Shown here piece by piece: positions 1 through 7,975 of a DNA stretch of 64,000 nucleotides. Location of the stretch: assembly GCF_000266905.1 (NCBI RefSeq), contig NC_018027.1:1178001-1242000 (forward strand), in the 5' to 3' direction. The notes under the pieces were generated by a model. The model made no database searches and was not told the origin of the DNA. It worked only from the letters and a program-made list of their open reading frames with translations. The DNA comes from Mycolicibacterium chubuense NBB4. Its GTDB lineage: Bacteria > Actinomycetota > Actinomycetes > Mycobacteriales > Mycobacteriaceae. Both the position numbers and the translations under genes were made by a program. The number at the start of each line of letters is the position of its first letter. Position 1 is the first letter of the stretch.

Positions 1-146
1 AGAGGGGCGTGCGGACACGTCACCATCGATCGTGCACGAATTCAGTGTTGGGCCGCAATGTTCACCGCGAATGTCGTTTCCATTCCTCGGACCCACAGAT
101 GAATCCGTTGTCTCGTCGGCGGCCCGATCCGATCGGACTCGGGCGA

Positions 147-152
147 TACGCT
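147..152 (+). promoter_or_regulatory. Candidate -10 hexamer for leaderless sigJ
   Basis: TACGCT fits the mycobacterial -10 pattern TANNNT and lies 7 bases before the ATG at 160. This would start the transcript at or next to the ATG. Nothing else was seen in bases 1-146. Confidence 0.4.
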
Positions 153-159
153 GGAAACC

Positions 160-1068
160 ATGACCGTGCAGGTCGAGGAGTTCGAACGGCTGCGGCCCCA
201 TCTGCTCGCCGTGGGCTACCGGCTGACCGGCACGCTCGCCGACGCCGAGGACGTCGTGCAGGACGCATGGCTGCGGTGGGACGCGCACCGTGCCGGCCGG
301 GCCGACACCGCGATCGCCGATCTCAAGGCGTGGCTGACGACGGTGGTCAGCCGGCTGGCGCTGGACCGGCTGCGCTCGGCCGCGCACCGGCGGGAGACCT
401 ATGCCGGCCAGTGGCTGCCCGAGCCGGTGGTGACGACGCTCGACGGCAACGATCCGCTGACCGCGGTGGTCGCGGGCGAGGACGCCCGTTTCGCGGCGAT
501 GGTGGTACTGGAGAACCTGACGCCGGATCAGCGGGTGGCGTTCGTGTTGCACGACGGATTCGCGGTGCCGTTCGACGAGATCGCGGGCGTGCTCGGCACC
601 ACGCCCGCCGCGGCCCGCCAACTCGCGTCGCGGGCGCGGCGCGCGGTCTCCTCCGCGCCGCCGCCGGCCGGCGATCACGACGAGGTGGTCGCCACGTTGA
701 TGGCGGCGATGGCGGCCGGTGACCTCGAGGCCGTCGTCGCGCTGCTGCATCCCGACGTGACGTTCACCGGGGACGCGAACCGGCGGGCGCCGACGGCCGT
801 GCAGGTCATCCGCGGGAAGGACAAGGTCGCCCGGTTCCTGCTCGGGTTGGCGCAGCGCTACGGGCCGCGACTGTTCGAGATCGGCGAGCTCGCCCTCGTC
901 AACGGGGAGCTCGGGGTCTGTTCAGCCGGGGCCGGCGCCACAGCGGACGGGCCGGCGATCGCCCCGCGCATCCAGGCGCTCACCGTGCGCGACGGACAGG
1001 TGGTGGCGGTCTACGACATCGCCAATCCGGACAAGTTCACGGGGTCGCCGCTGCGCACGACGCAGTGA
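160..1068 (+). CDS. sigJ: ECF41-family RNA polymerase sigma factor, SigJ type
   Basis: This 302-residue protein is an extracytoplasmic-function sigma factor with a fused C-terminal regulatory domain. Residues 1-75 hold sigma region 2 (LTGTLADAEDVVQDAWLRW), and residues about 115-170 hold region 4 with its helix-turn-helix. Residues about 180-302 look like a SnoaL/NTF2 fold. Two ECF41 hallmarks are visible: WLPEP at 85-89 in the linker and NPDKF at 289-293 near the C-terminus. In this family the C-terminal domain modulates core-enzyme binding, replacing a separate anti-sigma factor. The usual DGGGR motif is not intact (DANRRAP here). The ATG was chosen because it begins exactly at region 2. 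The genes that follow are typical ECF41 targets. Confidence 0.9.
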   Translation: MTVQVEEFERLRPHLLAVGYRLTGTLADAEDVVQDAWLRWDAHRAGRADTAIADLKAWLTTVVSRLALDRLRSAAHRRETYAGQWLPEPVVTTLDGNDPLTAVVAGEDARFAAMVVLENLTPDQRVAFVLHDGFAVPFDEIAGVLGTTPAAARQLASRARRAVSSAPPPAGDHDEVVATLMAAMAAGDLEAVVALLHPDVTFTGDANRRAPTAVQVIRGKDKVARFLLGLAQRYGPRLFEIGELALVNGELGVCSAGAGATADGPAIAPRIQALTVRDGQVVAVYDIANPDKFTGSPLRTTQ

Positions 1069-1103
1069 GTGCCGCGGGGCAGCACGCCCTGAATGCTTGT
1101 ATC

Positions 1104-1118
1104 GATGCCATTGGCATC
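1104..1118. promoter_or_regulatory. Perfect dyad, candidate TetR operator 1
   Basis: GATGCCATTGGCATC is a perfect 7-1-7 inverted repeat, 35 bases before the proposed start of the epimerase gene at 1154. A near copy lies at 3644-3658 in front of the SDR gene, and a TetR gene sits between them. Binding by that TetR is inferred. Confidence 0.55.
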
Positions 1119-1153
1119 GTAATCTGGCACCCGGGGGGCGAGGAGGCGGAGAA

Positions 1154-2182
1154 CTGGACATCGCGGTCACCGGTGCGACCGGATACGTGGGCGCGCACAC
1201 GGTGCGGGCCCTGCTGGCGGCGGGACATCACGTGCGCGTGCTGGTCCCGCCGGCCGAGGCGACGGCGGGGGTGCTGGACCGGCTGCGCGCGGCGGGCCCG
1301 CTGACCGTGACCGCCGGGGACGTCCGCTCCGGTGCCACCGTCGAGGCGTTCCTGGCCGGAGCCGACGCCCTGGTGCACGCCGCCGGTGTGGTCGGCACGG
1401 ACGAACGGCGCGTACGGCTGATGTGGGACATCAACGCCTATGCCACCGAAGCGATCCTGACCCGCGCCGTCGAACTCGGGCTGGACCCGGTGCTCACGGT
1501 GAGCAGCTACAGCGCGCTGTTCCCGCCGCAGAACGGGGTGATCTCACCGGAAACGCCGACGGCCTCGGGCCGCAGCGCCTACGCCAAGACCAAGGGCTAC
1601 GCCGACCGGGTCGCGCGCCGGCTGCAGAACGCCGGCGCCCCGGTGGTGGTGACCTACCCCTCCAGCGTGGTCGGCCCGGCCTTCGGAACGGCTCCGGGCG
1701 TCACCGAGCGCGGGTGGGCGCCGATCGTGCGGTGGGCCGTCGCGCCCCGCCTGCGCGGCGGCATGCAGATGATCGACGTGCGCGACGTCGCCGACGTGCA
1801 CGTGCGAGCCATGCGCCCCGGCCGGGGACCGCGCCGCTATGTCTGCGGCGGTGAGCTGCTGACGTTCGACGGGATGATCGATGCGCTGGAACGGGGTCTG
1901 GGCCGCCGGATCCGCAGGGTGCCCGTGCCGGGCCGAGCGCTGCTCGGGCTGGGCCGCGCGTCGGATCTCGCCGCGCGCGTCGTCGCGCTGCCCGACGGGC
2001 TGAGCTACGAGGCGGCGATGCTGCTGCTGGCCGCGACGCCCACCGACGACAGCGCCACGCTGCGTGAGCTCGAGATGACCTGGCGCCCACCGCAGGACGC
2101 GATCGCGGAGTCAGTGCGGGTTCGCGGCGCCCCCGCCGGCGCCGACGCCGGCCGACAGCAGCTCGGCGATCCGATCCCGTAG
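1154..2182 (+). CDS. NAD(P)-dependent epimerase/dehydratase (extended SDR)
   Basis: About 342 residues with an N-terminal Rossmann nucleotide-binding motif (VTGATGYVG, from residue 5) and a catalytic YAKTK (YxxxK) near residue 142, as in extended short-chain dehydrogenases acting on sugar or steroid-like substrates. The substrate cannot be read from the sequence. The frame is open from a TTG at 1097, but that start would put the dyad at 1104-1118 inside the gene and add an atypical leader. A strong Shine-Dalgarno, AGGAGG at 1141-1146, lies 7 bases before a CTG at 1154 that opens directly onto the Rossmann strand, so CTG initiation is proposed. The 3' end overlaps the convergent TetR gene by 72 bases. 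An ECF41 sigma gene lies just upstream. Confidence 0.8.
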   Translation: MDIAVTGATGYVGAHTVRALLAAGHHVRVLVPPAEATAGVLDRLRAAGPLTVTAGDVRSGATVEAFLAGADALVHAAGVVGTDERRVRLMWDINAYATEAILTRAVELGLDPVLTVSSYSALFPPQNGVISPETPTASGRSAYAKTKGYADRVARRLQNAGAPVVVTYPSSVVGPAFGTAPGVTERGWAPIVRWAVAPRLRGGMQMIDVRDVADVHVRAMRPGRGPRRYVCGGELLTFDGMIDALERGLGRRIRRVPVPGRALLGLGRASDLAARVVALPDGLSYEAAMLLLAATPTDDSATLRELEMTWRPPQDAIAESVRVRGAPAGADAGRQQLGDPIP

Positions 2183-2728
2183 CGCGTCGGTGTCGTCCTC
2201 TGCCGCGACGGTCGACAGGAACAGCGCCGCACCCGCGGCCATCACCAGCACGGCCCGGGCGTCCCGCTCGGCACGCCGCCGTTTTTCGGCGGTGTCGGCG
2301 GCCAGGTGCTCGGCGAACAGCGCCACGGCCGGTGCGGTGAAGTTGGCCCACAGGGCTTTGCGGACGTCGTCGTCCTCGCGCAACGCCAGCAGCAGGCCCG
2401 GGACCGCCTCGCCGACGTCGCGCCGGCTGAACAACTCATGGCTGCCGCGGACCACCCATTCGATCCAGCCGGCCAGATCCGTCCCGGAAAACGGTGACAG
2501 GTCGGGGGTCTCGCCGAGGATCGCGTGCAGCACGAGTTCGGGCTTGGATCGCCAGCGCCGGTTCAGGCTCGAGCGCCCGACACCGGCCCGCGCCGCGACC
2601 ATGCGGACGCTGAGCTCGTCCCAGCCGACCTCCAGCAGAAGCTCGCGGGTCACCGACAGCACTCGCTCGTCGATCGTGGAGTCCCGCGGCCGCCCGCCTG
2701 CCCCGGGGCGGCGATCCTCTTCGGTCAC
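2111..2728 (-). CDS. TetR-family transcriptional regulator
   Basis: 205 residues. An N-terminal helix-turn-helix of TetR type (residues about 20-65, ERVLSVTRELLLEVGWDELS then VRMVAARAGVGRSSLNRRW) is followed by a helical ligand-binding domain. The start is a GTG. It lies 56 bases downstream of the SDR gene on the same strand and is probably co-transcribed with it. Matching dyads occur before the SDR gene (3644-3658) and before the convergent epimerase gene (1104-1118), which suggests this protein represses both. The ligand is unknown. The Gly/Ala-rich tail beyond about residue 190 is low complexity. Confidence 0.9.
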   Translation of the reverse strand: MTEEDRRPGAGGRPRDSTIDERVLSVTRELLLEVGWDELSVRMVAARAGVGRSSLNRRWRSKPELVLHAILGETPDLSPFSGTDLAGWIEWVVRGSHELFSRRDVGEAVPGLLLALREDDDVRKALWANFTAPAVALFAEHLAADTAEKRRRAERDARAVLVMAAGAALFLSTVAAEDDTDALRDRIAELLSAGVGAGGGAANPH

Positions 2729-2784
2729 CCGGTCGATTCAACCCCACCCTGGCCGACGGTGCCGAAGGGGTGCCGGGACCGGGA

Positions 2785-3615
2785 CTACGCGAGGAACCGC
2801 TTGAGATAGGGCGCCAGCGCGCGCAGCGGCACGGGGCGTGGCCAGTCGTCGGCGCGGAAATACGCGTCGGTGCCGCCGTCGACGACGACCACACTGCCGC
2901 AGAGGAAGTCCGCCGCGTCGGAGGTCATGAACTGTGCCCACCGGCTGAGCGCATCCGGGTCGCCGAAACCGCCGACGGGGATCGGGAAGCGGCGCACGGC
3001 CTTGCCCTGCCGCGGGTTGGCCAGCTGCGCCTCGAGCAGCGGGGTCAGCACCGCACCCGGCGCCAGCACGTTGAGCCGGATCCCCGCACCGGCCCAGTCC
3101 GGCCGGACCGCGGTGCGCCGCGCCCAGCGGCTGACGGCGATCTTCGAGGCGGCGTACATCATCGCCGGCCGGGCCGGGCCGAGAAACCGAAGGCTGCGCA
3201 CCGCGCGCTCGACGTCGCAGGCCAGCAGGGCGCGGACCGTCCGTTTCGGCACCGCGGGCGTCGTGGTCGCCGAATTGCTGCCGATGACAACCACTTTCGC
3301 GGACTCTGCGGCGGCCAGTGCCGGTCGCCACTGCTCGAGCAGGGTCACCACGGACACGTGGTTGACCTCGGCGATGGTGTGCAGCCGGTCGCTGGGGCCC
3401 AGGCCCGCGGCCAGCACGGCCCCGTGCAGACATCCGTCGGCGGCGGTCAACACGCGCTGCGCCGCGTCGGCTCGTCCGTCGGGGGTCGACAGGTCGGCGG
3501 TGACCTCGGCGCCGGCGAGGTCCACGCCGATGACGGTGTGCCCGTCGGCCCGCAGCCGCGTCGCGGTCGCACGTCCCATTCCGGACGCCGACCCTGTCAC
3601 CGCATATGTCCCCAT
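2785..3615 (-). CDS. Short-chain dehydrogenase/reductase (SDR)
   Basis: 276 residues, the usual length for a classical SDR. It has the cofactor motif TGSASGMG at residues 7-14, a Ser-containing strand (VVVIGSNSA), the catalytic YAASK, and a C-terminal VDGGT, so it should be an NAD(P)H-dependent oxidoreductase in the cytosol. The segment between the catalytic Ser and Tyr is longer than in the minimal SDR and resembles 3-alpha-hydroxysteroid dehydrogenase-like members, but the substrate is not assignable. It sits between a carboxymuconolactone decarboxylase-like gene and a TetR gene on the same strand, with a dyad operator candidate 29 bases upstream of its ATG. Confidence 0.88.
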   Translation of the reverse strand: MGTYAVTGSASGMGRATATRLRADGHTVIGVDLAGAEVTADLSTPDGRADAAQRVLTAADGCLHGAVLAAGLGPSDRLHTIAEVNHVSVVTLLEQWRPALAAAESAKVVVIGSNSATTTPAVPKRTVRALLACDVERAVRSLRFLGPARPAMMYAASKIAVSRWARRTAVRPDWAGAGIRLNVLAPGAVLTPLLEAQLANPRQGKAVRRFPIPVGGFGDPDALSRWAQFMTSDAADFLCGSVVVVDGGTDAYFRADDWPRPVPLRALAPYLKRFLA

Positions 3616-3643
3616 GCCGGCGCCTTCCGGTTCGATCAGATGC

Positions 3644-3658
3644 GATCCCAGTGGTATC
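3644..3658. promoter_or_regulatory. Imperfect dyad, candidate TetR operator 2
   Basis: GATCCCAGTGGTATC on the plus strand has the same 7-1-7 geometry as the dyad at 1104-1118 (shared pattern GATNCCANTGGNATC). It lies in the 74-base gap between the CMD-like gene and the SDR gene, where the SDR-TetR promoter would be. Confidence 0.5.
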
Positions 3659-3689
3659 GGAACCTAGCACCTGACCGTGGTCGGCGTCA

Positions 3690-4262
3690 TCACCCCCATG
3701 GAACTCGGCAGGCGTCGCCCGAACTGAAGCCCTGCTCGGTGATGCCCAGCGCGGTGTTCATGCGGGCCCGCATGTTCTCGACGCCGATCTGGTAGGTCAG
3801 CTCGATGACTCCCTTGTCGCCGAACCGGCGGCGCAGATCGGCGACCTGTTCGTCGGTCACGGTGTGCGGGTCGGTCGTCATCGCCGCGGCGTAGGCGATC
3901 GCGGCCCGCTCGTCGCCGGAGAACCGCGGCGAGGTGGCATAGTCGTCGATCTCCTTGAGCCGCAGCATGTCCAGCCCTTCCAGGCGCATCAGCATCGCGC
4001 CGAAGTCGACACACCACGAGCAGCCGATCTGCCGGGCGGTCCAGTAGACGGCGAGTTCGCGGACGGCCGCGGGCAGCGTCGTCGACGCACGCTCGAGGAT
4101 GCCCTCGTGCGCGGCGGAGGCCACCATCAGGCCGGGGTGCTGCGCGTAGACGGCGAACGGTTCGGGCACTTCGCCGAAGCGGCGCTTGGCGTAGCGCCAC
4201 ATCAGCCGGGTCAGCAGCGAGGCGCGCTGCGGGGATACGGGTTCGATGCGTGTGGTCGTCAT
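3690..4262 (-). CDS. Carboxymuconolactone decarboxylase/AhpD-like protein
   Basis: 190 residues from the ATG at 4262. The central CSWC (Cys81 and Cys84), followed by a helical VDFGAML segment, is the redox-active CxxC of the AhpD/carboxymuconolactone decarboxylase family. These are small helical proteins that act either as peroxidase reductants or as ring-opening decarboxylases. The dicysteine favours the redox role. The reading frame is open well upstream, but the ATG at 4262 is just downstream of an ECF41-type promoter (4271-4297) and begins the conserved domain. Along with the nearby epimerase and oxidoreductase, this is one of the three protein classes (COE) known to be linked to ECF41 sigma factors. 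Confidence 0.85.
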   Translation of the reverse strand: MTTTRIEPVSPQRASLLTRLMWRYAKRRFGEVPEPFAVYAQHPGLMVASAAHEGILERASTTLPAAVRELAVYWTARQIGCSWCVDFGAMLMRLEGLDMLRLKEIDDYATSPRFSGDERAAIAYAAAMTTDPHTVTDEQVADLRRRFGDKGVIELTYQIGVENMRARMNTALGITEQGFSSGDACRVPWG

Positions 4263-4270
4263 ACTCACCA

Positions 4271-4297
4271 GACGACGCAGCGCCGCCGGATGTGACC
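4271..4297 (-). promoter_or_regulatory. Candidate ECF41 sigma-factor promoter
   Basis: On the minus strand GGTCACA (4297-4291), a 16-base spacer and CGTC (4274-4271) match the published ECF41 pattern TGTCACA-N16-CGTC at all but the first base. It ends 8 bases before the ATG of the CMD-like gene, so the transcript would be leaderless or nearly so. Confidence 0.6.
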
Positions 4298-4455
4298 GGG
4301 TGCCCGTGTCCGAAGCGGACGGGGCCGATCCGTGACGCGTCGCTGACGAATCGCCTCCGGCGCTACCGAATCGGCGGGGGAGTGACGCAGGCTGCGGGGA
4401 ACGTCGCCGCACCGACCGAGTACCAACCCAGCGGCGGCGCCGGAAGCGAAGCGTC

Positions 4456-6675
4456 GTGCTGCACCGAATCGTGTTGTCGGCCATCGCCGCACCGCGGCGC
4501 ATCATCGCCGTGGCGGCGCTGCTGTTCGTCGGCGCGGCGGTGTTCGGGCTGCCGGCGGTGGACAGGCTCACCGCCGGCGGCTTCCAGGACCCGTCCTCGG
4601 AGTCGGCGCGGGCGGCCCGCACGCTCACCGACACGTTCGGCCGCGGCGGCCTGCAGCTGGTGTTCACGGTCACCGACCCGGCGGGTGCCGACAGCGACGC
4701 GGCCCGGGCCGCGGGCCGGGAGATTGCCGACCGGCTGTCGGCCAGCCCGCACGTCGTGAGCGCGGTGTCGGCGTGGAGCCCGCCCGCACCGCCGGCGCTT
4801 GTCAGCAGAGACGGTCGCTCCGGTCTGGTCATCGCCGAGATGCGCGGCGGCGAGGACACCGCACCGCGGCACGCCCAGGCCCTCGCCGACGAGGTGGCCG
4901 ACACCATCGCGCCCCGGTACCCCGGGGTGTCGGTGCTCGCCGGCGGTTCGGCGACGGTCTTCGCGCAGATCACCTCCCAGACCCAGCACGACGTGCTGGT
5001 CATGGAGGCCATCGCGGTCCCGCTGAGCTTCCTGGTGCTGGTGTGGGTGTTTCGCGGGCTGCTGGCGGCCGCTGTGCCGGTCGCCGTGGGCGCGCTGGCG
5101 ATCGCCGGATCGCTGGCGGTGCTGCGGGTGGTCGTGACGTGGACCGACGTGTCGATCTTCGCCCTGAACCTGACCACCGCACTGGGGCTCGCGCTGGCCA
5201 TCGACTACACGCTGCTGATCGTCAGCCGGTACCGCGACGAGCTCGCCGGCGGCGCCGACCGGGACCAGGCGCTGATCACGACGATGACGACGGCCGGCCG
5301 CACCGTGGTGTTCTCGGCGCTGACCGTCGCGCTGTCGCTGGCGGCGATGGTGCTGTTCCCGATGTACTTCCTGAAATCGTTCGCCTACGCGGGCGTGGCC
5401 ACGGTGGTGCTGTGCGCGTCCGCGGCGATCGTCGTGACGCCGGCGGCCATCGCGCTGCTGGGGTCCCGCCTCGACGCGCTCGGCCTGCCCCGGGTCGCGC
5501 GGGAATCGTCCGCCGCACCCCGGTCGACGCAGCAGATGTTCTGGTACCGGTCGACGACGTGGGTCATGCGCCGGGCGGTCGCGGTCGTCACCGTGGGGGC
5601 GGTGCTGCTGCTCGGTCTCGGCCTGCCGTTCCTGCGGGTGTCGTGGGGGCTGCCCGACGACCGGGTGCTGCCCCGGTCCGCGTCGGCCCACCAGGTCGGC
5701 GACATGGTCCGGTCCCGCTTCGCCGACAACTCGGAGGCGACCGTGACCGTCGTCGTGCCCGACGCCACCGGCCTGACCTATCAGGACTACCGGCGCTACG
5801 CGATCGAGGTGTCGCGGCTGCCCGACGTGTCGGTCGTCAGCACCCCCGACGGGACGTTCGCCGCCGGTCAGGAGATCGGCCCCGGCGGCGCCGGCGCCGG
5901 CGCCCAGGACGGCTCGGCGTTCCTGACCGTCGGCAGCAGCGCGCCGGTGTTCTCCGCGCAGTCGCGCGACCAACTCGACCGTCTGCACGCACTGGCCGGT
6001 CCGGGTGGCCGCGACGTCGAACTGGCCGGTCTCGCACAGATCAGCCGCGACAGCGTGCACGCCATCACCGCGCGCCTGCCCACGGTGCTGCTCGCCATCG
6101 CCGTGGTCACGTTCCTGCTGCTGTTCCTGCTGACCGGCAGCGTCGTGGTCCCGCTCAAGGCGCTGCTGCTCAACACCCTGTCGCTGACCGCGGCGTTCGG
6201 CGCGCTGGTGTGGATCTTCCAGGAGGGCCATCTCGGCGCCTTCGGGACCACGCCCACCGGAACGCTGGTCGCCGAAATGCCGGTGCTGCTGTTCTGCATC
6301 GCCTTCGGTCTGTCGATGGACTACGAGGTCTTCCTCATCGCCCGGATCCGGGAAGCGTGGCTGGCCGGTGACGGCACCCGCGCCGACAGCGACGAGAGCG
6401 TCGCCGTCGGGCTGGCCCACACCGGTCGCGTCGTGACGGCCGCCGCGCTGGTGATGTCGATGTCGTTCGGAGCGCTGATCGCGGCCCAGGTGTCGTTCAT
6501 GCGGATGTTCGGCCTCGGCCTCACCCTGGCGGTGCTGATCGACGCCACCCTCGTGCGGATGATGCTGCTTCCTGCGCTGATGCACCTGATGGGGCGGTGG
6601 AACTGGTGGGCGCCCGCGCCACTGGCGCGGCTGCACAGCCGCATAGGTTTCGTCGAATCTGCTTCGGGGAAGTGA
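4456..6675 (+). CDS. MMPL/RND-family transporter
   Basis: 739 residues, the size of a compact mycobacterial MMPL transporter. A first membrane segment (residues about 14-33) is followed by a periplasmic loop, a five-helix block (about 190-335), a sixth helix near 375-395, a second periplasmic loop and a final helix block (about 540-725). The motif ALDYTLL-like AIDYTLLIVSRYRDE, and its counterpart FGLSMDYEVFLIARIREAW in the second half, are the conserved RND helix-4 and helix-10 proton-relay segments with Asp-Tyr pairs. It would export lipids or other hydrophobic molecules using the proton gradient. GTG start. It lies 175 bases before the carotenoid operon on the same strand, so a role in pigment or terpenoid handling is possible but inferred. 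Confidence 0.9.
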   Translation: MLHRIVLSAIAAPRRIIAVAALLFVGAAVFGLPAVDRLTAGGFQDPSSESARAARTLTDTFGRGGLQLVFTVTDPAGADSDAARAAGREIADRLSASPHVVSAVSAWSPPAPPALVSRDGRSGLVIAEMRGGEDTAPRHAQALADEVADTIAPRYPGVSVLAGGSATVFAQITSQTQHDVLVMEAIAVPLSFLVLVWVFRGLLAAAVPVAVGALAIAGSLAVLRVVVTWTDVSIFALNLTTALGLALAIDYTLLIVSRYRDELAGGADRDQALITTMTTAGRTVVFSALTVALSLAAMVLFPMYFLKSFAYAGVATVVLCASAAIVVTPAAIALLGSRLDALGLPRVARESSAAPRSTQQMFWYRSTTWVMRRAVAVVTVGAVLLLGLGLPFLRVSWGLPDDRVLPRSASAHQVGDMVRSRFADNSEATVTVVVPDATGLTYQDYRRYAIEVSRLPDVSVVSTPDGTFAAGQEIGPGGAGAGAQDGSAFLTVGSSAPVFSAQSRDQLDRLHALAGPGGRDVELAGLAQISRDSVHAITARLPTVLLAIAVVTFLLLFLLTGSVVVPLKALLLNTLSLTAAFGALVWIFQEGHLGAFGTTPTGTLVAEMPVLLFCIAFGLSMDYEVFLIARIREAWLAGDGTRADSDESVAVGLAHTGRVVTAAALVMSMSFGALIAAQVSFMRMFGLGLTLAVLIDATLVRMMLLPALMHLMGRWNWWAPAPLARLHSRIGFVESASGK

Positions 6676-6850
6676 CGCGGGCCGACGGACGTGTTTTGCT
6701 CGGTAAACGGGTACTGGACGGCTGGGCCTGCCGGGGGCATGACGGGGACGAAAAATTTGTCGCCGTCGCACCCATCCGGCCCGGCGGTTGCTCCGAATGG
6801 CTGGTGTCGCGTCGGTCGGGGCCGGTCGCACGACCTGGAGGGAGTCGGGG

Positions 6851-7975
6851 TTGAGGGACGGCGAGTGGGCGGGAACGCGCCTGGTCAGCCAGGGTGTTCG
6901 GCCGCCGGTGGCGTCGGCCGGCCTGCTGGCCTGGCGCAACGAACTGCGGTCGACGGTCCGTGGGCACCTCGCCGAGTTCGTGCGCGCCGAATGCGTCGGC
7001 CGCCTCGCCGCGGCCAACGTCGACATCGCCTCCGAACTGCTGAGCGGCTTCCTCGACGGCGGCAAGTACGTCCGCTCGACGTTCATGTACCTGGGCTGGC
7101 TGTGCGGAGCCGGTGAGAGCGACGCCGCGCTGCGGGCGTCGGCCAGCCTCGAGCTCCTGCACGCGTTCGCACTGATCCAGGACGACGTGATGGACGGGTC
7201 GCCGCTGCGGCGGGCCCGGCCGTCGGCGCACGTGTCGTTCGCCCGGTGGCACCGGGACCGCGCGCTGGCCGGCTCCCCGGACCGGTTCGGCGAGTCCGCC
7301 GCGATCCTGCTCGGCGACCTGTGTCTGGTGTGGGCCGAGCAGATGCTGCGGCGCAGCGGCGTCGGCGCCGGCGCCCTGGCGCGGGTGTGGTCCCGCTACG
7401 ACGACATGCGTACCGAGCTGGCGATCGGACAGTTCTCCGATTTGGTCAACAGTTCTCACACCCTGCCCACCCTCGAGGAGGTTCTCGACGTGCTGCGTCG
7501 CAAGTCAGGCAACTACACCGTGCGGCGGCCGCTGGAGATCGGCGCCGCGATGGCCGGCTGCGACAACGGCGTCATCGACGCCCTCTCCGGGTACGGGGAG
7601 GCGATCGGGGAGGCCTTCCAGCTGCGCGACGACATCCTCGGTGTGTTCGGAAGTCCCTCGCTGACAGGGAAATCCGCGGGAACCGACCTGGAGGAACGCA
7701 AGGCCACCAGCGTCATCATCGCCGCCTACGAGCTGGCCGACGGGTCGCTGCGCGAGCAACTGCTCGACATGATGTGCCGCGCGCACATCGACGCCGCCGC
7801 CGCCGAGCGGTGGCGCAACCTCATCGTCGCCAGCGGCGCCGTGCAATGGATCGAGGATCTGATCGCCGACCGGCACGCCCGCGCCGTCGATATCCTCGAC
7901 AACGCCGCCATCGGTGACATGCCACGAACGGCGTTGGCGGACATGGCTTTCGCGTGCACGCAGAGGGCCGCCTGA
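6851..7975 (+). CDS. crtE: Geranylgeranyl diphosphate synthase (polyprenyl synthetase)
   Basis: About 373 residues. The first aspartate-rich motif DDVMD at 111-115, and the second, degenerate one DDILG at about 260-264, mark a trans-prenyltransferase that condenses isopentenyl diphosphate with allylic diphosphates. GGKYVRS supplies the IPP-binding Lys/Arg. In this context it provides GGPP for phytoene. The frame opens at 6788, but TTG 6851 has a Shine-Dalgarno (GGAGGGAG) at good spacing and begins near the usual family N-terminus, so it is preferred. The gene heads an operon in which the next five genes overlap or nearly abut. A GTGTTTT...GGGTAC element upstream recalls a SigF promoter, but its spacing is too short. 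Confidence 0.9.
   Translation: MRDGEWAGTRLVSQGVRPPVASAGLLAWRNELRSTVRGHLAEFVRAECVGRLAAANVDIASELLSGFLDGGKYVRSTFMYLGWLCGAGESDAALRASASLELLHAFALIQDDVMDGSPLRRARPSAHVSFARWHRDRALAGSPDRFGESAAILLGDLCLVWAEQMLRRSGVGAGALARVWSRYDDMRTELAIGQFSDLVNSSHTLPTLEEVLDVLRRKSGNYTVRRPLEIGAAMAGCDNGVIDALSGYGEAIGEAFQLRDDILGVFGSPSLTGKSAGTDLEERKATSVIIAAYELADGSLREQLLDMMCRAHIDAAAAERWRNLIVASGAVQWIEDLIADRHARAVDILDNAAIGDMPRTALADMAFACTQRAA

Noticed and set aside
9..722. Plus-strand frame overlapping sigJ in another phase
   Set aside because: Arg/Gly/Ala-rich shadow of the sigma-factor gene with no domain.
1097..1153. TTG at 1097 as start of the epimerase gene
   Set aside because: It has no Shine-Dalgarno, would add an unconserved Cys/His/Trp-rich leader and would place the operator dyad inside the gene.
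6695..6725. SigF-type promoter (GTGTTTT and GGGTAC) before crtE
   Set aside because: The spacer is 12-14 bases, shorter than the 15-17 expected, and the -35 is weak. SigF control of carotenoids is known in mycobacteria, but this site does not prove it.
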